DNA of 15,517 nucleotides from an uncultured Akkermansia sp. (GCA_947585525.1 CANPXA010000019.1:1-15517), one strand, 5' to 3'. Shown: positions 1 through 9,272, counted from the stretch's first letter. A program made the numbers and translations. The notes: generated from the letters alone by a model not told the origin.

Positions 1-387
1 GCCCGCATTGAGGAGGAACTCTCTGACTTGCCGGAGGACGAGGCAAGTGAGTATCTGCGTGACCTCGGGGTTCAGGATTCCGGTGTCAGCGAGCTCATCC
101 GCGCGGTTTATCATCTCCTCGGTCTGCGCACCTATCTGACCACCGGACCGAAAGAAACCCGTGCCTGGACCATTCCCGCCGGCGCCAAGGCGCCACAAGC
201 AGCGGGGGTCATTCATACAGATTTTGAGCGAGGCTTCATTGCAGCTCAGGTTGTGGCGTACGAGGATCTCGTGTCGTGCGGTTCGTTGCATAAAGCCAAG
301 GAAAACGCCAAGCTGCGCATTGAGGGCAAAGACTACGTCGTGCAGGATGGCGACGTGGTGGAGTTTCGGTTCAACGTGTCTAAATAA
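1..387 (+). CDS. ychF: Redox-responsive ribosome-binding ATPase YchF, C-terminal fragment
   Basis: The reading frame is open from base 1 and stops with TAA at 385-387, so the G domain lies upstream of the window and only about 128 residues are visible. The visible part is the YchF C-terminal domain (DUF933, TGS-like). It is recognised by the block TGPKETRAWTIPAG, then KAPQAAGVIHTDFERGFI, then GKDYVVQDGDVVEFRFNV at the end. YchF is an Obg-family P-loop protein that prefers ATP over GTP and associates with ribosomes; it is linked to stress and redox responses in known bacteria. Nothing looks truncated or frameshifted in the visible part. The gene is convergent with the SNF2 gene, with only 29 bases between the stops and no visible terminator hairpin. 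Identification is firm; the function is inferred from the family. Confidence 0.95.
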   Translation, partial: ARIEEELSDLPEDEASEYLRDLGVQDSGVSELIRAVYHLLGLRTYLTTGPKETRAWTIPAGAKAPQAAGVIHTDFERGFIAAQVVAYEDLVSCGSLHKAKENAKLRIEGKDYVVQDGDVVEFRFNVSK

Positions 388-416
388 TTCGTGCCACCTC
401 CGCGCCGGGAACACCA

Positions 417-3400
417 TTAATCACCTTCTGAAAGGAGGGAACGAAGGGCTTCAAAAGGCATGGTTCTTTCTTGAATAATGGCGTCGGCCAGTTTTTGTTT
501 GGCATCGTGCATTTTCAGGACGCGTTCCTCAACCGTGTCGTGCGCGATGAGACGGCAGACTGTGACAGGATTGAGTTGGCCAATGCGGTGGGTACGATTA
601 GCGGCTTGAGCCTCTACGGCGGGATTCCACCAGGGATCCAGTAGGATAACGTAATCCGCAGCGGTGAGGTTAAGACCGGTTCCACCTGCCATGAGCGAGA
701 TGAGGAAAACTTGGGCATCACCTTCCTGAAAGTCCTTTACGATCCGAGAGCGGCGTCGGGGTGGAGTATGGCCATCCATGCGCAGGGTGGAGATGTTTGC
801 TTCCTGCAGGGATTGCTCGGCGAGATCAAGAACATCGGTGAACTGGCTGAAGACTAGGGAACGATGACCGGCGGCGCGTAGTTCCTCGACGAGTTCGACC
901 ATGGAATCAAGTTTGGAGGATCTACCCTCGAAAGAGGGCAAAACCAATTTGCCATGGCAGCACATACGGCGCAGGTGCGTGAGTTCGGCGAGGAGAGCTG
1001 TGGCTCCGTCCCCCTCAAGCACTCGCTCCTTGGCGCGCCGCCGACAAGACTCGTAGAGAGCTCTCTCTTCAGCAGAGAGTTCAACCCCAATGACAACCTC
1101 GGTGAAGGGAGGTAGCTGGGGCAGCACCTCAGCCTTGGTTCGACGTAGAACGATGGGAGCCACGAGACGGCTCACCCGTTGCGCCAGATGTTTATCTGCC
1201 TTGAGGAAACCGGAACGCGGTCCGAGCATATGGGGATTGAGGAAGTTGACGAGACTCCAGAGATCCAGCAGGCTGTTTTCGACCGGTGTACCGGTGATGC
1301 AGACGCGAGCCGAGGCACGAAGGGAGCAGAGAACTTGGGCTCGGCGAGAGGAAGGGTTTTTCATGGCCTGCGCCTCATCCAAGGCAATCACATTCCACGT
1401 GTAAGAGGAAAAGAAAGCCGGATTGGCGGAGACTTGCCCGTAGCTGGCGAGCAAGAGGTCGTTGTTGCCCAAGGAGAGAGAGGAAAAATCGCTCTTTTTG
1501 CAGTCACTGAAGAGGACGGGATGCAACGATGGCGCGAAGCGCACGCACTCGTCCACCCAGTTGGAGCAGAGAGAAAGGGGCGCCACAACGAGGGACGCTC
1601 CTTCTTTTGCCCGCGCCATGAGGAGGGCGAGTAATTGCACGGTTTTTCCCAGCCCCATGTCATCCGCCAAAATGGCTCCTATGCCAAGGCGTGCTCGAGA
1701 GAGCAGCCACCGGAAGCCTTCCAATTGGTATTTGCGAAGAGATACTTTAAGACCGGGGGGAGCGGCTTCGTTGTCGTATTCCTTGAGTTTTTCGCAAGTG
1801 GCGTGCAAGAGGGACGGTAATTTCCCTCGCCAAGAATTGACGAACCCCGGTGCTGTTGCGGAGGGAATGAAGTATTTTGATTGATGGTGAATGAGAATGG
1901 AATCAAGGAATTGGAGTTTTTCAGAGAGCGAGTCGGAGAGGTAAAGAAAGAGAGTTTCGCTGAGGGGCAAGAATTCGTCGTCTTTCTTACGGTAGGCGGA
2001 GAGGAGTTGAGAGAGGGTAAATACATGCTTTTCATCCACAACGAGTTCAGCGCCGATTTCCAGCCAGTCGGTCTCGGTTTGATTCGCCTCCAGTTTAAAC
2101 CTGTCCGACCGGACACGTAGGATTTGTAGGCAGTCGTGTTTGTCGTTCCAGCGAGAAATGGCGTGAGCGAGTTCAGCTTGATAGAGCATACGTAGCATAC
2201 TCCCTCGACCCGAAACTCTGAGGGTGTATGGATCCGAACCGGGTGTATTCGCTGCCCCCAATGTTTCCAGCAGAGAATTCGCAGCGGCAACTTCAGCGGC
2301 TCGATTTCTGCGCACGCAAATGGAACCTTCATCCGTTCGCAGCAAGAGGATGTCAGAACCCTCTCCCGGTGAACTGTATTCCGTCAGACCGGGTTGGTGT
2401 TCGATGCGTAATTGGAGAGAATAGACATCGTTTTCGCGGGATGCGAGCACGATAAGTTTTCCATCGGATTCGGTGCAGTCGAGTAAATCTCTCGGTATGT
2501 CCCCGTGCATTTCAAAGTATTCGGAGAGAGAGAGGAGCAACCAATGCACCCGGTCGCGTTCGGCGAGATTCAGTACCACCGATCCATTTCCCAGATAGTC
2601 CACCAGAGTTTGCATCTTCGGGGTGAAGAAGGGGATGCTCAGGGAGCCATCCTCCTCCACGGAGAGGTGAGTGAACTGTCCGCGATCCATGGTAAGCCTC
2701 ATCAGCCTGTCGCCGTCGATGGAAACATCGATGGAGGGTCGCACTGTGCGCAGTCTTACCGGGCGTCTGTAGTTTCCCTGTACAAGACGAAGACGTGGAT
2801 GTGAAGCCAAGGCAGCGATGTGCAGGATGCCATCGGTGGGAGGATGTTCCAGCGCCTTTGCGAGAGAGACGGCGATGAGGTCCCGCTCATCTTGGCAATC
2901 GATGCGGGAGGGGTCGAGGACATCGTCGATCTCAATTTTTCGCCCGTGGTTGTAAAGTTTGCTTGCGACAAATCGGGGTTCGAGTCGCTCCATGCAGCCG
3001 GAGGGATCCATGTAGATATCCCAGTAAAGCCGTTCTTCTCCGGAGAGTGAGAGTTTTTGCGTCAATGTGCTCAATCGACTCCATCTCGCGTCCTCTTCGG
3101 GCAGCACGAGGGAAGTTTCCGGGAAGAGGGGAGTGGAACGACAATCTGCTATGATTTCGCTGAGTTGGCGTTTGTTGGAACTCTCCAAGGCGGGGATATT
3201 GATGAGAGCAGAGGCGGCGTACTGTGCCAGCAGTTTCAGTCCGGCTTCGTGAGCCCAGCAAACCGCGGCAACGAGTTTGGAAAAATTGAGGTGGAGTCCG
3301 GTGTTTTGCAGAATGCTCCGCGATCCCATGGCAATGGGAAGAAGAGGGAGAAAACCGTCTAGTTTGAGTGACCCCACGCGACGAGTTTTGCGGTTTTGCA

Positions 3401-4370
3401 CGGAATCCCATAGTTCGAGGGCATCAAAAAAGCCCTCTACATCCGCCACGCATTCCTTATCCTCCGCAGGGATATTACTGAGCATGAGCTCCCGAGCTGT
3501 GTTAAACCATACATTGATGATGCGTAGAGAGGCCTTCATGCGCACAGCCGTGATAAGAGCGAGCAGCAGCAAAGAACCGCCGCATGAGGCTGAGATGCTG
3601 TAGCGCATGGTTTCGCGAGCCCCAAAGAGGGAATGAAAATTGTTTCTCGCGTGTTCCCAATCTCCGACCCATAGGCCGTGGCAAGCACGAGAGATAAGGG
3701 CTTCGGGGGATTCCCGGTCTGCTTCGTTGCCAAGCGAGAACAGTACACTCGGATTACCTCGCAGCATGGTCCAACCCACGGAGAGCATGAGCGGAAGGCA
3801 AGCAACGTCCAATTCGACGCTTTCAGGCACGCGGAAGAGAGTGTAACGACTCGCAAGCATGGTCATGATTTCCTCTCTTGCTGGTCCGGAAGGAATATTT
3901 TCAGCGCCCTTCCAATTTTCTCCCAGCACAGAGTCCCAGAATACCTCGCTTTCTATGAGGGGACGGGCGCCGGTCCGATTCACCCCTCCGCTCAAACGAT
4001 GAAAACGAAGGAAATCATCCACGTGTCCGCAGAGCAGGGCATACCTCGCTGCGCATATATGGCGTGTAGGTTCAGGAATAGGGTCGTAGACGGCTGGTCG
4101 TTCGAGGCGTTCGCTGACGATGGTGGAACACAATTGCTGCGCAGAAGGAGAAGAATCAAAACTCTCTTTTAAAGCAGGAAAATCGGGCTGCTTGATCATC
4201 TGATAGAGCCAGGCTTTACGTTCAACCTCGGGCGGAATATCCGTCTCCGGAAAGTAGCATCTCACCTCACTTTCCGTGAGAGGACCGCACACAGCACAGC
4301 AGAGCCCGAGCAACGAAGAGTCTCTGTCCGATCCGTGATCCATGGTATGGATAGATTGGTCGTCTTCCAT
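417..4370 (-). CDS. SNF2-family DEAD/DEAH-type ATPase (helicase-like), large N-terminal extension
   Basis: This is a 1317-residue protein. The C-terminal 450 residues form a complete SNF2 motor. The first RecA lobe begins near residue 877 (LRKYQLEGFRWLL). Walker A is DDMGLGKT at 903-910, motif II is DEAQ at 998-1001, and ITGTP is at 1025-1029. The second lobe has FSQF at 1174-1177 and the block SLMAGGTGLNLTAADYVILL near 1225-1244, then DPWWNP and the arginine-finger motif HRIGQ at 1261-1265. SNF2 proteins use ATP to translocate on double-stranded nucleic acid and remodel protein-DNA complexes. Residues 1-860 match nothing I recognise. They look mostly helical, contain scattered cysteines near the start (CCAVC at 24-28), and may include a region related to bacterial SNF2-associated domains. 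The start at 4370 is preceded by no Shine-Dalgarno sequence but by a close promoter. The bacterial substrate is unknown. Confidence 0.93.
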   Translation of the reverse strand: MEDDQSIHTMDHGSDRDSSLLGLCCAVCGPLTESEVRCYFPETDIPPEVERKAWLYQMIKQPDFPALKESFDSSPSAQQLCSTIVSERLERPAVYDPIPEPTRHICAARYALLCGHVDDFLRFHRLSGGVNRTGARPLIESEVFWDSVLGENWKGAENIPSGPAREEIMTMLASRYTLFRVPESVELDVACLPLMLSVGWTMLRGNPSVLFSLGNEADRESPEALISRACHGLWVGDWEHARNNFHSLFGARETMRYSISASCGGSLLLLALITAVRMKASLRIINVWFNTARELMLSNIPAEDKECVADVEGFFDALELWDSVQNRKTRRVGSLKLDGFLPLLPIAMGSRSILQNTGLHLNFSKLVAAVCWAHEAGLKLLAQYAASALINIPALESSNKRQLSEIIADCRSTPLFPETSLVLPEEDARWSRLSTLTQKLSLSGEERLYWDIYMDPSGCMERLEPRFVASKLYNHGRKIEIDDVLDPSRIDCQDERDLIAVSLAKALEHPPTDGILHIAALASHPRLRLVQGNYRRPVRLRTVRPSIDVSIDGDRLMRLTMDRGQFTHLSVEEDGSLSIPFFTPKMQTLVDYLGNGSVVLNLAERDRVHWLLLSLSEYFEMHGDIPRDLLDCTESDGKLIVLASRENDVYSLQLRIEHQPGLTEYSSPGEGSDILLLRTDEGSICVRRNRAAEVAAANSLLETLGAANTPGSDPYTLRVSGRGSMLRMLYQAELAHAISRWNDKHDCLQILRVRSDRFKLEANQTETDWLEIGAELVVDEKHVFTLSQLLSAYRKKDDEFLPLSETLFLYLSDSLSEKLQFLDSILIHHQSKYFIPSATAPGFVNSWRGKLPSLLHATCEKLKEYDNEAAPPGLKVSLRKYQLEGFRWLLSRARLGIGAILADDMGLGKTVQLLALLMARAKEGASLVVAPLSLCSNWVDECVRFAPSLHPVLFSDCKKSDFSSLSLGNNDLLLASYGQVSANPAFFSSYTWNVIALDEAQAMKNPSSRRAQVLCSLRASARVCITGTPVENSLLDLWSLVNFLNPHMLGPRSGFLKADKHLAQRVSRLVAPIVLRRTKAEVLPQLPPFTEVVIGVELSAEERALYESCRRRAKERVLEGDGATALLAELTHLRRMCCHGKLVLPSFEGRSSKLDSMVELVEELRAAGHRSLVFSQFTDVLDLAEQSLQEANISTLRMDGHTPPRRRSRIVKDFQEGDAQVFLISLMAGGTGLNLTAADYVILLDPWWNPAVEAQAANRTHRIGQLNPVTVCRLIAHDTVEERVLKMHDAKQKLADAIIQERTMPFEALRSLLSEGD

Positions 4371-4375
4371 GGTTC

Positions 4376-4404
4376 ATGCTAATTGAAAATTTCAGCGAAT
4401 GCAA
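4376..4404 (-). promoter_or_regulatory. Candidate promoter for the SNF2 gene
   Basis: On the minus strand, TTGCAT (4399-4404) and TAGCAT (4376-4381) are separated by exactly 17 bases. The -10 box ends only 5 bases before the ATG at 4370, so transcription would begin at or next to the start codon. The -35 match is weak (3 of 6) and the -10 match is 4 of 6. The intergenic space to the divergent LemA gene is 226 bases. I found no convincing promoter for LemA in it. Confidence 0.4.
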
Positions 4405-4596
4405 GAGTTTTATGATCGTTCTGAATGAAAGAAGAGGAAAGTTCCTTGAACTCTTCAGCCTAACAATACTCTGTCCCCTCCACTTTGCACACCATGTGGA
4501 CGCAATCAAGGCAGCTTCTGCGTTGCTCGGGTGCCGCGGAGAAGAAAGAGTAACATATTTTCTAACTGCTTGAATTAGTCGTCGGCTAGATAGAGA

Positions 4597-5148
4597 ATGA
4601 CGGGCATGATGGTTTATGCGGTACCACTGGGTATATTGGTTTCTGTGGTGGCGTGGATGATTTCCACGTACATACGACTGAACCATCTCCGCAGGATTGC
4701 GGGAGAGGAATGGCAACGCTGGGGAAAGATAACGCAGGTGCGTAATGAGTGCCTCATGGAGTTCATCGTGTACTTCTCCGGCCATCTGCCGCAGGGGGAT
4801 GTGCGACCGAGACGATTGCGCAGGATTGCGGATGATTCAAAACGGGTGGTAGAAACGTATCCGACCCCTCCGGCAAATGACGAGTTGCACCACCTGTCTG
4901 CCTCGGAGGCGCAGCTGAGACACATCTTGGCTGCGGCAGTGCAAATGATGGCAGAATCTGCAGAGATGCAGGCGGATGATAATCTCATCATGCTCTCGGG
5001 GAGGGTGTCGCTTTCTCTCTTTGAACAGGATGAGGTAACGCGTTCGTTTAATCGTTGTGTCGCTCTTTACAACAATGCGATAGAGGCACCGGGCGTCCCA
5101 TGGGTCGCGGACATTTTCGGCTTCTCTCTCATGGAAAAAATCAGTTGA
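4597..5148 (+). CDS. LemA family membrane-anchored protein
   Basis: This 183-residue protein has one N-terminal membrane segment (about residues 7-25, VYAVPLGILVSVVAWMI) followed by a soluble helical domain. The C-terminal signature of LemA proteins is clear: a long helix ending in CVALYNNAIEAPGVPWVADI and then FGF near residue 175. The length fits the usual 180-200 residues. The LemA family has an N-out four-helix domain and is widespread, but its molecular function is unsettled. It often sits next to a TPM-domain protein or an HtpX-like protease, and neither is present here. The start is uncertain because ATG codons also lie at 4606 and 4609, all before the membrane segment, and none has a Shine-Dalgarno sequence. 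The gene is divergent from SNF2 and is followed by a repeat-bearing gap. Confidence 0.85.
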   Translation: MTGMMVYAVPLGILVSVVAWMISTYIRLNHLRRIAGEEWQRWGKITQVRNECLMEFIVYFSGHLPQGDVRPRRLRRIADDSKRVVETYPTPPANDELHHLSASEAQLRHILAAAVQMMAESAEMQADDNLIMLSGRVSLSLFEQDEVTRSFNRCVALYNNAIEAPGVPWVADIFGFSLMEKIS

Positions 5149-5223
5149 TCAAAAAAGATGCCGCCGCCCGTACGAAGGAAGCAAAGCCAGAAAGACGGCA
5201 AAGCCCCCGAGGGCTCGGAGTGG

Positions 5224-5454
5224 GATTGGACAAAAGCGCAGCTTTTGCCCGAAGGGCTCAGCGCCGATGGGGCGGCGCTGAGTCAATGTGGTGCCGAGGC
5301 GTCAAGGCGTAAACACAAACATTTCTCACCACACGTTCCCTTGTTTCAAAAATTCCGCTGCGCAACCGCTTCGCAATTCCGTGCACCAGCGCGCTGGCAT
5401 CCACATCGTCCATCGTCCATCGTAAATCGTAAATGGGCGCCGTTAGGGGCGCCC
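5224..5454 (+). repeat. Mosaic hairpin repeat, copy A (central and right modules)
   Basis: This fills most of the 366-base gap between LemA and the U32 gene. Bases 5224-5305 match 12525-12606 at 76 of 82 positions without gaps. The block has two hairpins: CAAAAGC/GCTTTTG (5231-5247, 3-base loop) and CTCAGCGCC/GGCGCTGAG (5257-5282). Further right are a perfect 12-base palindrome (5386-5397), four 7-base units of the ATCGTAA type (5405-5432, two of them ATCGTCC), and a closing hairpin GGGCGCC/GGCGCCC (5435-5454). The right modules correspond in order to those of the copy at 10738-11047. The leading hairpin found in the other copies is absent. The left edge is unclear: 5149-5223 holds no gene and may belong to the element. 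No protein is predicted here. Confidence 0.8.
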
Positions 5455-5476
5455 GGGGGGGGTGTGCTTAAACGCT

Positions 5477-5505
5477 TTGACAACGGGGGAGAAGGGTGGT
5501 AGGAT
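5477..5505 (+). promoter_or_regulatory. Promoter of the U32-NhaC operon
   Basis: TTGACA (5477-5482, perfect -35) and TAGGAT (5500-5505, 4 of 6 to the -10 consensus) are 17 bases apart. The -10 box ends 9 bases before the ATG at 5515, which would place the transcription start about at the start codon. The AGGA inside the -10 box could be read as a Shine-Dalgarno sequence, but it lies 11 bases from the ATG and would not be transcribed from this promoter. Confidence 0.6.
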
Positions 5506-5514
5506 GGCGGCAGA

Positions 5515-7965
5515 ATGAGGGGTGCTCAAGTTGAATTGCTGGCGCCGGCGGGCGATTGGGAAAGCGCGCGGGCGGCCGTGGCGAATGGAGCAGATGCCGT
5601 GTACTTCGGGACGGATCGCTTCAATGCTCGCATGCGGGCTGATAATTTTGCTCTTGAGGAGGTGACGGCGTTGATGCTTTACTTGCATAGGGAAGGCAAA
5701 CGGGGCTATGCTGCACTCAACGTGTTAATCTTTCCCGGGGAGGAAGAGGCCGCAGAGGCCTACTTGGGGGAGCTTGATGCAGCGGGGGTGGATGGAGTCA
5801 TTGTTCAGGACATGGGGTTGGCTGCTGTGGTAGCGGAGAAAAAGAGGGAGGGGGTATGGAGGATGGAGTTGCATATCTCTACGCAGATGAGCGTGACAGG
5901 TCCGGAGGCCGTGAAATTGGTGGATGAACTTTATTCTCCGGAACAGATTGTGTTGGCGCGTGAGTTGTCCCTGCGAGAGATCGCAGCATGTGCAGCGGCG
6001 ACAGGAGCTCGTATAGAGGTGTTTTGTCACGGGGCTTTGTGTGTGGCGTATTCCGGGCAGTGCCTGACGAGTGAGAGTTTGGGCTGTCGTAGCGCCAATC
6101 GAGGAGAATGCGCCCAGGCTTGTCGTTTGCCGTACCGGTTGGAGCTCGATGGAAAGCTGGTGGATTTAGAGAAAAGACCCTATCTTTTTTCGCCGCAGGA
6201 TCTTTGCAGTATCGAACTGGTGCCGCAGATGCTCCGCGCCGGGGTACGCAGCTTTAAGATAGAGGGACGCCTCAAGAAACCGGAGTATGTAGCGGCGGTA
6301 ACGGGCGCCTACAGGCGTGCTTTGGATGCAGCCTTGGTCGGAGAGAGCCTCGATGAACGAACAAGGCTGCAGGATCTTTACGCCATGAGCATGACCTTTT
6401 CACGTGGGTTTTCAACGGGCTGGCTCGAGGGAACCGACCACCCCAAGCTCACCCACGGGAGGTTTGGCAGGAAGCGAGGCATATGGGTGGGCTTGGTCAG
6501 AGCTGTGGAGGAGGGGAAAATAATTTTGGATCGCGAGCCGCAGATTCCACTGGCAGCGGGAGATGGTTTTGTCCTGGATACAGGGGAAAATGACGAAAAA
6601 GAAACGGGAGGATGTATATCGTATGCGCGTGGAGACACTCTCTTCTTTCACCCGCGAGCCTGCAACATACGCTGGACTGAAGTGCGACCCGGACAAAGTG
6701 TGCTGAAGAGTTCGGATCCGACGCTGGAAAAGAAGTTGCGCGCGAGTTGGATGTCGCAGAGGGAGCCGGAGCGTCGCGTATGTGTCCTCCCGGTGATGTA
6801 TGTCAGAGGACGAGTTGGGGAGCCGCTGGAAATTGAGTGTGGTGGTGTGGTGGTACACAGCGAGACAGCGCTGTCGCCGGCTCGACAGCGACCGCTGACA
6901 GCAGAGGTTGTGAAGGAAAAATTATCTCGTACAGGAGGAACCGGATATGTGGCGGGAAGGATTGAATGCGAGTTTGAAGAAGGAATGATTTTGCCCGTGT
7001 CAGAACTCAATCGTATGCGTCGCGAGCTGCTCAAACAGTTGTCAGAAAATCACCCGAAAAAGTATCCGATCGAGTTCCATCAGGAGCGGCAAATTCACGC
7101 TGCTGCACCGACTCAGGTGTATGAGTTGCGCGTGCTGTGCAGAAGTTTGGAGCAGGCTTTGTCTGCTGCCGAGAGCGGTGTCACGAATTTGTACTTGGAT
7201 GCACCAAAGCCGGGAGATTTGTCCCGGTGGGGGCAGTCGTTGAGAGATCGTTTTCCCTCAGTGAAGTTAATGCCCGCCACTCTGCGTATCATGAAGCCCC
7301 ATGAAGCCGGCTACTTTAAGTTCATTCGCGAGATGAACCCGGACGGAGTACTCGTGCGGAATTTGGGAGCCGCAATGTGGTGGCTTCGGAACGAAACGCG
7401 AGTCCCGCTCTTCGGTGATTTTTCCCTGAACACGTCGAATGCGAAAAGTTTGCAGCTGTGGAAAAGTCTCGGTCTGGCGAGTTGCACGGTGTCGTACGAC
7501 CTCAATGCGGATCAGATCAATGCCCTGTTGGATAGCGGCTGCGGACCTGATCTTGAACTCACTCTCCACCAACACATGCCGCTTTTCCACTGTGAACACT
7601 GCGTCTTTTGCACATTTCTCTCCCATGGACACAGTTTTAAGGATTGCGGACGCCCCTGCGAAAACCACCACGTGAAAATCATTGATCGAAAAGGAAGCGC
7701 TCATGAGTTGCGCAGTGACGAGGGCTGCCGCAACACTCTCTTTAACGCGCGTGCCCAGACGGCGGCTCGGTGCGTTTTCCCGGCCATGCGGGCGGGCTTA
7801 TCTCGGTTTCGTATTGAGTTGTTGGAGGAAGATGCTGACCGGACGCGGAGACTCATTTCTCTGTATCGGAATTTTATGAACCGTCAGTTATCCATCGACC
7901 AACTTCTCGCGAATTTGGAGGCAATTGACCGACCGGGGGTCACAGAAATTGAGAGCACGAGATGA
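5515..7965 (+). CDS. U32 peptidase family protein, long form (RlhA/YhbU-like)
   Basis: This 816-residue protein begins with the typical LLAPAGDWESARAAVANGAD block. The U32 signature lies at about 168-186 (EVFCHGALCVAYSGQC), followed by GCRSANRGECAQACRLPYR. Cysteines 176, 183, 199 and 203 fit the conserved cluster thought to bind an iron-sulfur centre in this family. The SFKIEGRLKKPEYVA block follows at about 246-260. The middle (about 315-520) resembles the DUF3656 region of long U32 proteins. The C-terminal part (about 535-816) is a second barrel-like half with its own Cys/His cluster (FHCEHCVFC at 691-699, then DCGRPCENHH at 710-719 and C738). Some U32 members are collagenase-annotated, but several (RlhA, TrhP) are needed for RNA hydroxylation; RNA modification is therefore the likelier role, by family inference. 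It is translationally coupled to the antiporter by an ATGA overlap. Confidence 0.9.
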   Translation: MRGAQVELLAPAGDWESARAAVANGADAVYFGTDRFNARMRADNFALEEVTALMLYLHREGKRGYAALNVLIFPGEEEAAEAYLGELDAAGVDGVIVQDMGLAAVVAEKKREGVWRMELHISTQMSVTGPEAVKLVDELYSPEQIVLARELSLREIAACAAATGARIEVFCHGALCVAYSGQCLTSESLGCRSANRGECAQACRLPYRLELDGKLVDLEKRPYLFSPQDLCSIELVPQMLRAGVRSFKIEGRLKKPEYVAAVTGAYRRALDAALVGESLDERTRLQDLYAMSMTFSRGFSTGWLEGTDHPKLTHGRFGRKRGIWVGLVRAVEEGKIILDREPQIPLAAGDGFVLDTGENDEKETGGCISYARGDTLFFHPRACNIRWTEVRPGQSVLKSSDPTLEKKLRASWMSQREPERRVCVLPVMYVRGRVGEPLEIECGGVVVHSETALSPARQRPLTAEVVKEKLSRTGGTGYVAGRIECEFEEGMILPVSELNRMRRELLKQLSENHPKKYPIEFHQERQIHAAAPTQVYELRVLCRSLEQALSAAESGVTNLYLDAPKPGDLSRWGQSLRDRFPSVKLMPATLRIMKPHEAGYFKFIREMNPDGVLVRNLGAAMWWLRNETRVPLFGDFSLNTSNAKSLQLWKSLGLASCTVSYDLNADQINALLDSGCGPDLELTLHQHMPLFHCEHCVFCTFLSHGHSFKDCGRPCENHHVKIIDRKGSAHELRSDEGCRNTLFNARAQTAARCVFPAMRAGLSRFRIELLEEDADRTRRLISLYRNFMNRQLSIDQLLANLEAIDRPGVTEIESTR

Positions 7966-9263
7966 AGACCAACCAAACAACATCGAAAAATCTGACGAGC
8001 CGTGGATTGCTCAGTCTGACTCCTCTGCTCGTCTTTTTCCTTGTGTACGTGGGAGGGGCGTTGTGGTTCGGAGATTTTTACAAGATGCCGGTATCGGTGG
8101 CATTTGTGGCGGCCGCTGCATGGGGAATGGCGTTATTCCGCGATGTGCCGATGGCGGAAAAACTGGAGATATTTTCACGTGGTGCGGCGCATCGTGACAT
8201 CATGATGATGATATGGATCTTCATGATGGCGGGTGCTTTCGCACAGGCGGCCAAGGATGGGGGCGCTGTGGATGCGGTTGTCAATCTGACTATGCATTTC
8301 ATGCCGGCGGGGATGCTTCCCGCAGGGATTTTTCTGGCAGCTTGCCTCATCTCTCTTTCTATCGGTACATCTGTCGGTACGATCGTGGCCCTCATGCCGG
8401 TCGCTGTGGGTATTGCGGAAAGAAGTACACTGGAGCCCGCTCTCGTCGCCGGCATCGTGGTGGGAGGCGCCTTTTTCGGAGATAACTTGAGCTTTATCTC
8501 GGACACGACAATAGCGGCTACTCGTACGCAGGGGTGTTCCATGCGTGATAAATTTGCGGCGAATGTTCGCATTGTCGTACCGGCCGCAGTGCTGGCGCTG
8601 CTTCTCTACGTCGTGGTGGGATGGAGGGGAGGGGAGATGATACAGGAAGGCGCGGTGGAGTGGAGCGGGGCAATACCCTACCTGATCGTGTTGGTGCTGG
8701 CTTTGATGGGAACCAATGTGTTACTGGCGCTCATGGTGGGCATCGTAACGACGGGATTGCTCTGTCCTGCGTGTGCATGGGAGGTGAGCGATTGGGTGAG
8801 TTCTTTGGGCAAGGGGATGCTGAGTATGGGAGAGTTGATCATGGTGACTCTCCTGGCGGGAGGACTCCTGGGTTTCATCCGACATTACGGAGGAATCGAC
8901 TGCGTAGTGCGTATTCTCATGCATCGCGTCCACAGTGTTCGCTCCGTGGAACTCGGCATTGCCCTCATGGTCTCCTTTTCCAATGTCTGTACGGCAAACA
9001 ACACGGTGGCTATTCTCACAGTCGGGGATATCTCTCGCCATTTGTCCAAGCATTTTGCCATCCCGGCTTCGAGAGCCGCCAGCCTGCTGGACACCTTTTC
9101 CTGTTTGGTGCAGGGAGTTCTGCCGTATGGTGCACAGCTGCTGATGGCGGCACAGCTAGGGGGCATCAGTGCGGCTGAAATCATCCCGTATTTGTATTAT
9201 CCGATGCTGCTCGGTTTATCGGCACTGATATCTATCCTGATGGGAAGCAGGAGGATGGTCTGA
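7962..9263 (+). CDS. NhaC-family Na+/H+ antiporter
   Basis: This is a 433-residue integral membrane protein with about 11-12 hydrophobic segments and a short charged N-terminus. The NhaC-type core is visible as GAFFGDNLSFISDTTIAATR (169-188), preceded by GTSVGTIVALMP in the first half. The second half repeats the pattern with SNVCTANNTVAI at about 340-351. The acidic residues D174 and D181 are plausible ion-path residues. Family members exchange Na+ (or a small solute such as malate for lactate) against protons across the inner membrane; the exact substrate cannot be told from sequence. ATG overlaps the U32 stop by 4 bases, so the two are cotranscribed and probably translationally coupled. 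There is no independent Shine-Dalgarno sequence. Confidence 0.88.
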   Translation: MKTNQTTSKNLTSRGLLSLTPLLVFFLVYVGGALWFGDFYKMPVSVAFVAAAAWGMALFRDVPMAEKLEIFSRGAAHRDIMMMIWIFMMAGAFAQAAKDGGAVDAVVNLTMHFMPAGMLPAGIFLAACLISLSIGTSVGTIVALMPVAVGIAERSTLEPALVAGIVVGGAFFGDNLSFISDTTIAATRTQGCSMRDKFAANVRIVVPAAVLALLLYVVVGWRGGEMIQEGAVEWSGAIPYLIVLVLALMGTNVLLALMVGIVTTGLLCPACAWEVSDWVSSLGKGMLSMGELIMVTLLAGGLLGFIRHYGGIDCVVRILMHRVHSVRSVELGIALMVSFSNVCTANNTVAILTVGDISRHLSKHFAIPASRAASLLDTFSCLVQGVLPYGAQLLMAAQLGGISAAEIIPYLYYPMLLGLSALISILMGSRRMV

Positions 9264-9272
9264 CGGAACAGC

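Noticed and set aside
417..4370. SNF2 gene as part of a phage-defence island
   Set aside because: No nuclease, methylase, PLD-like or other defence partner lies next to it; neighbours are ychF and lemA.
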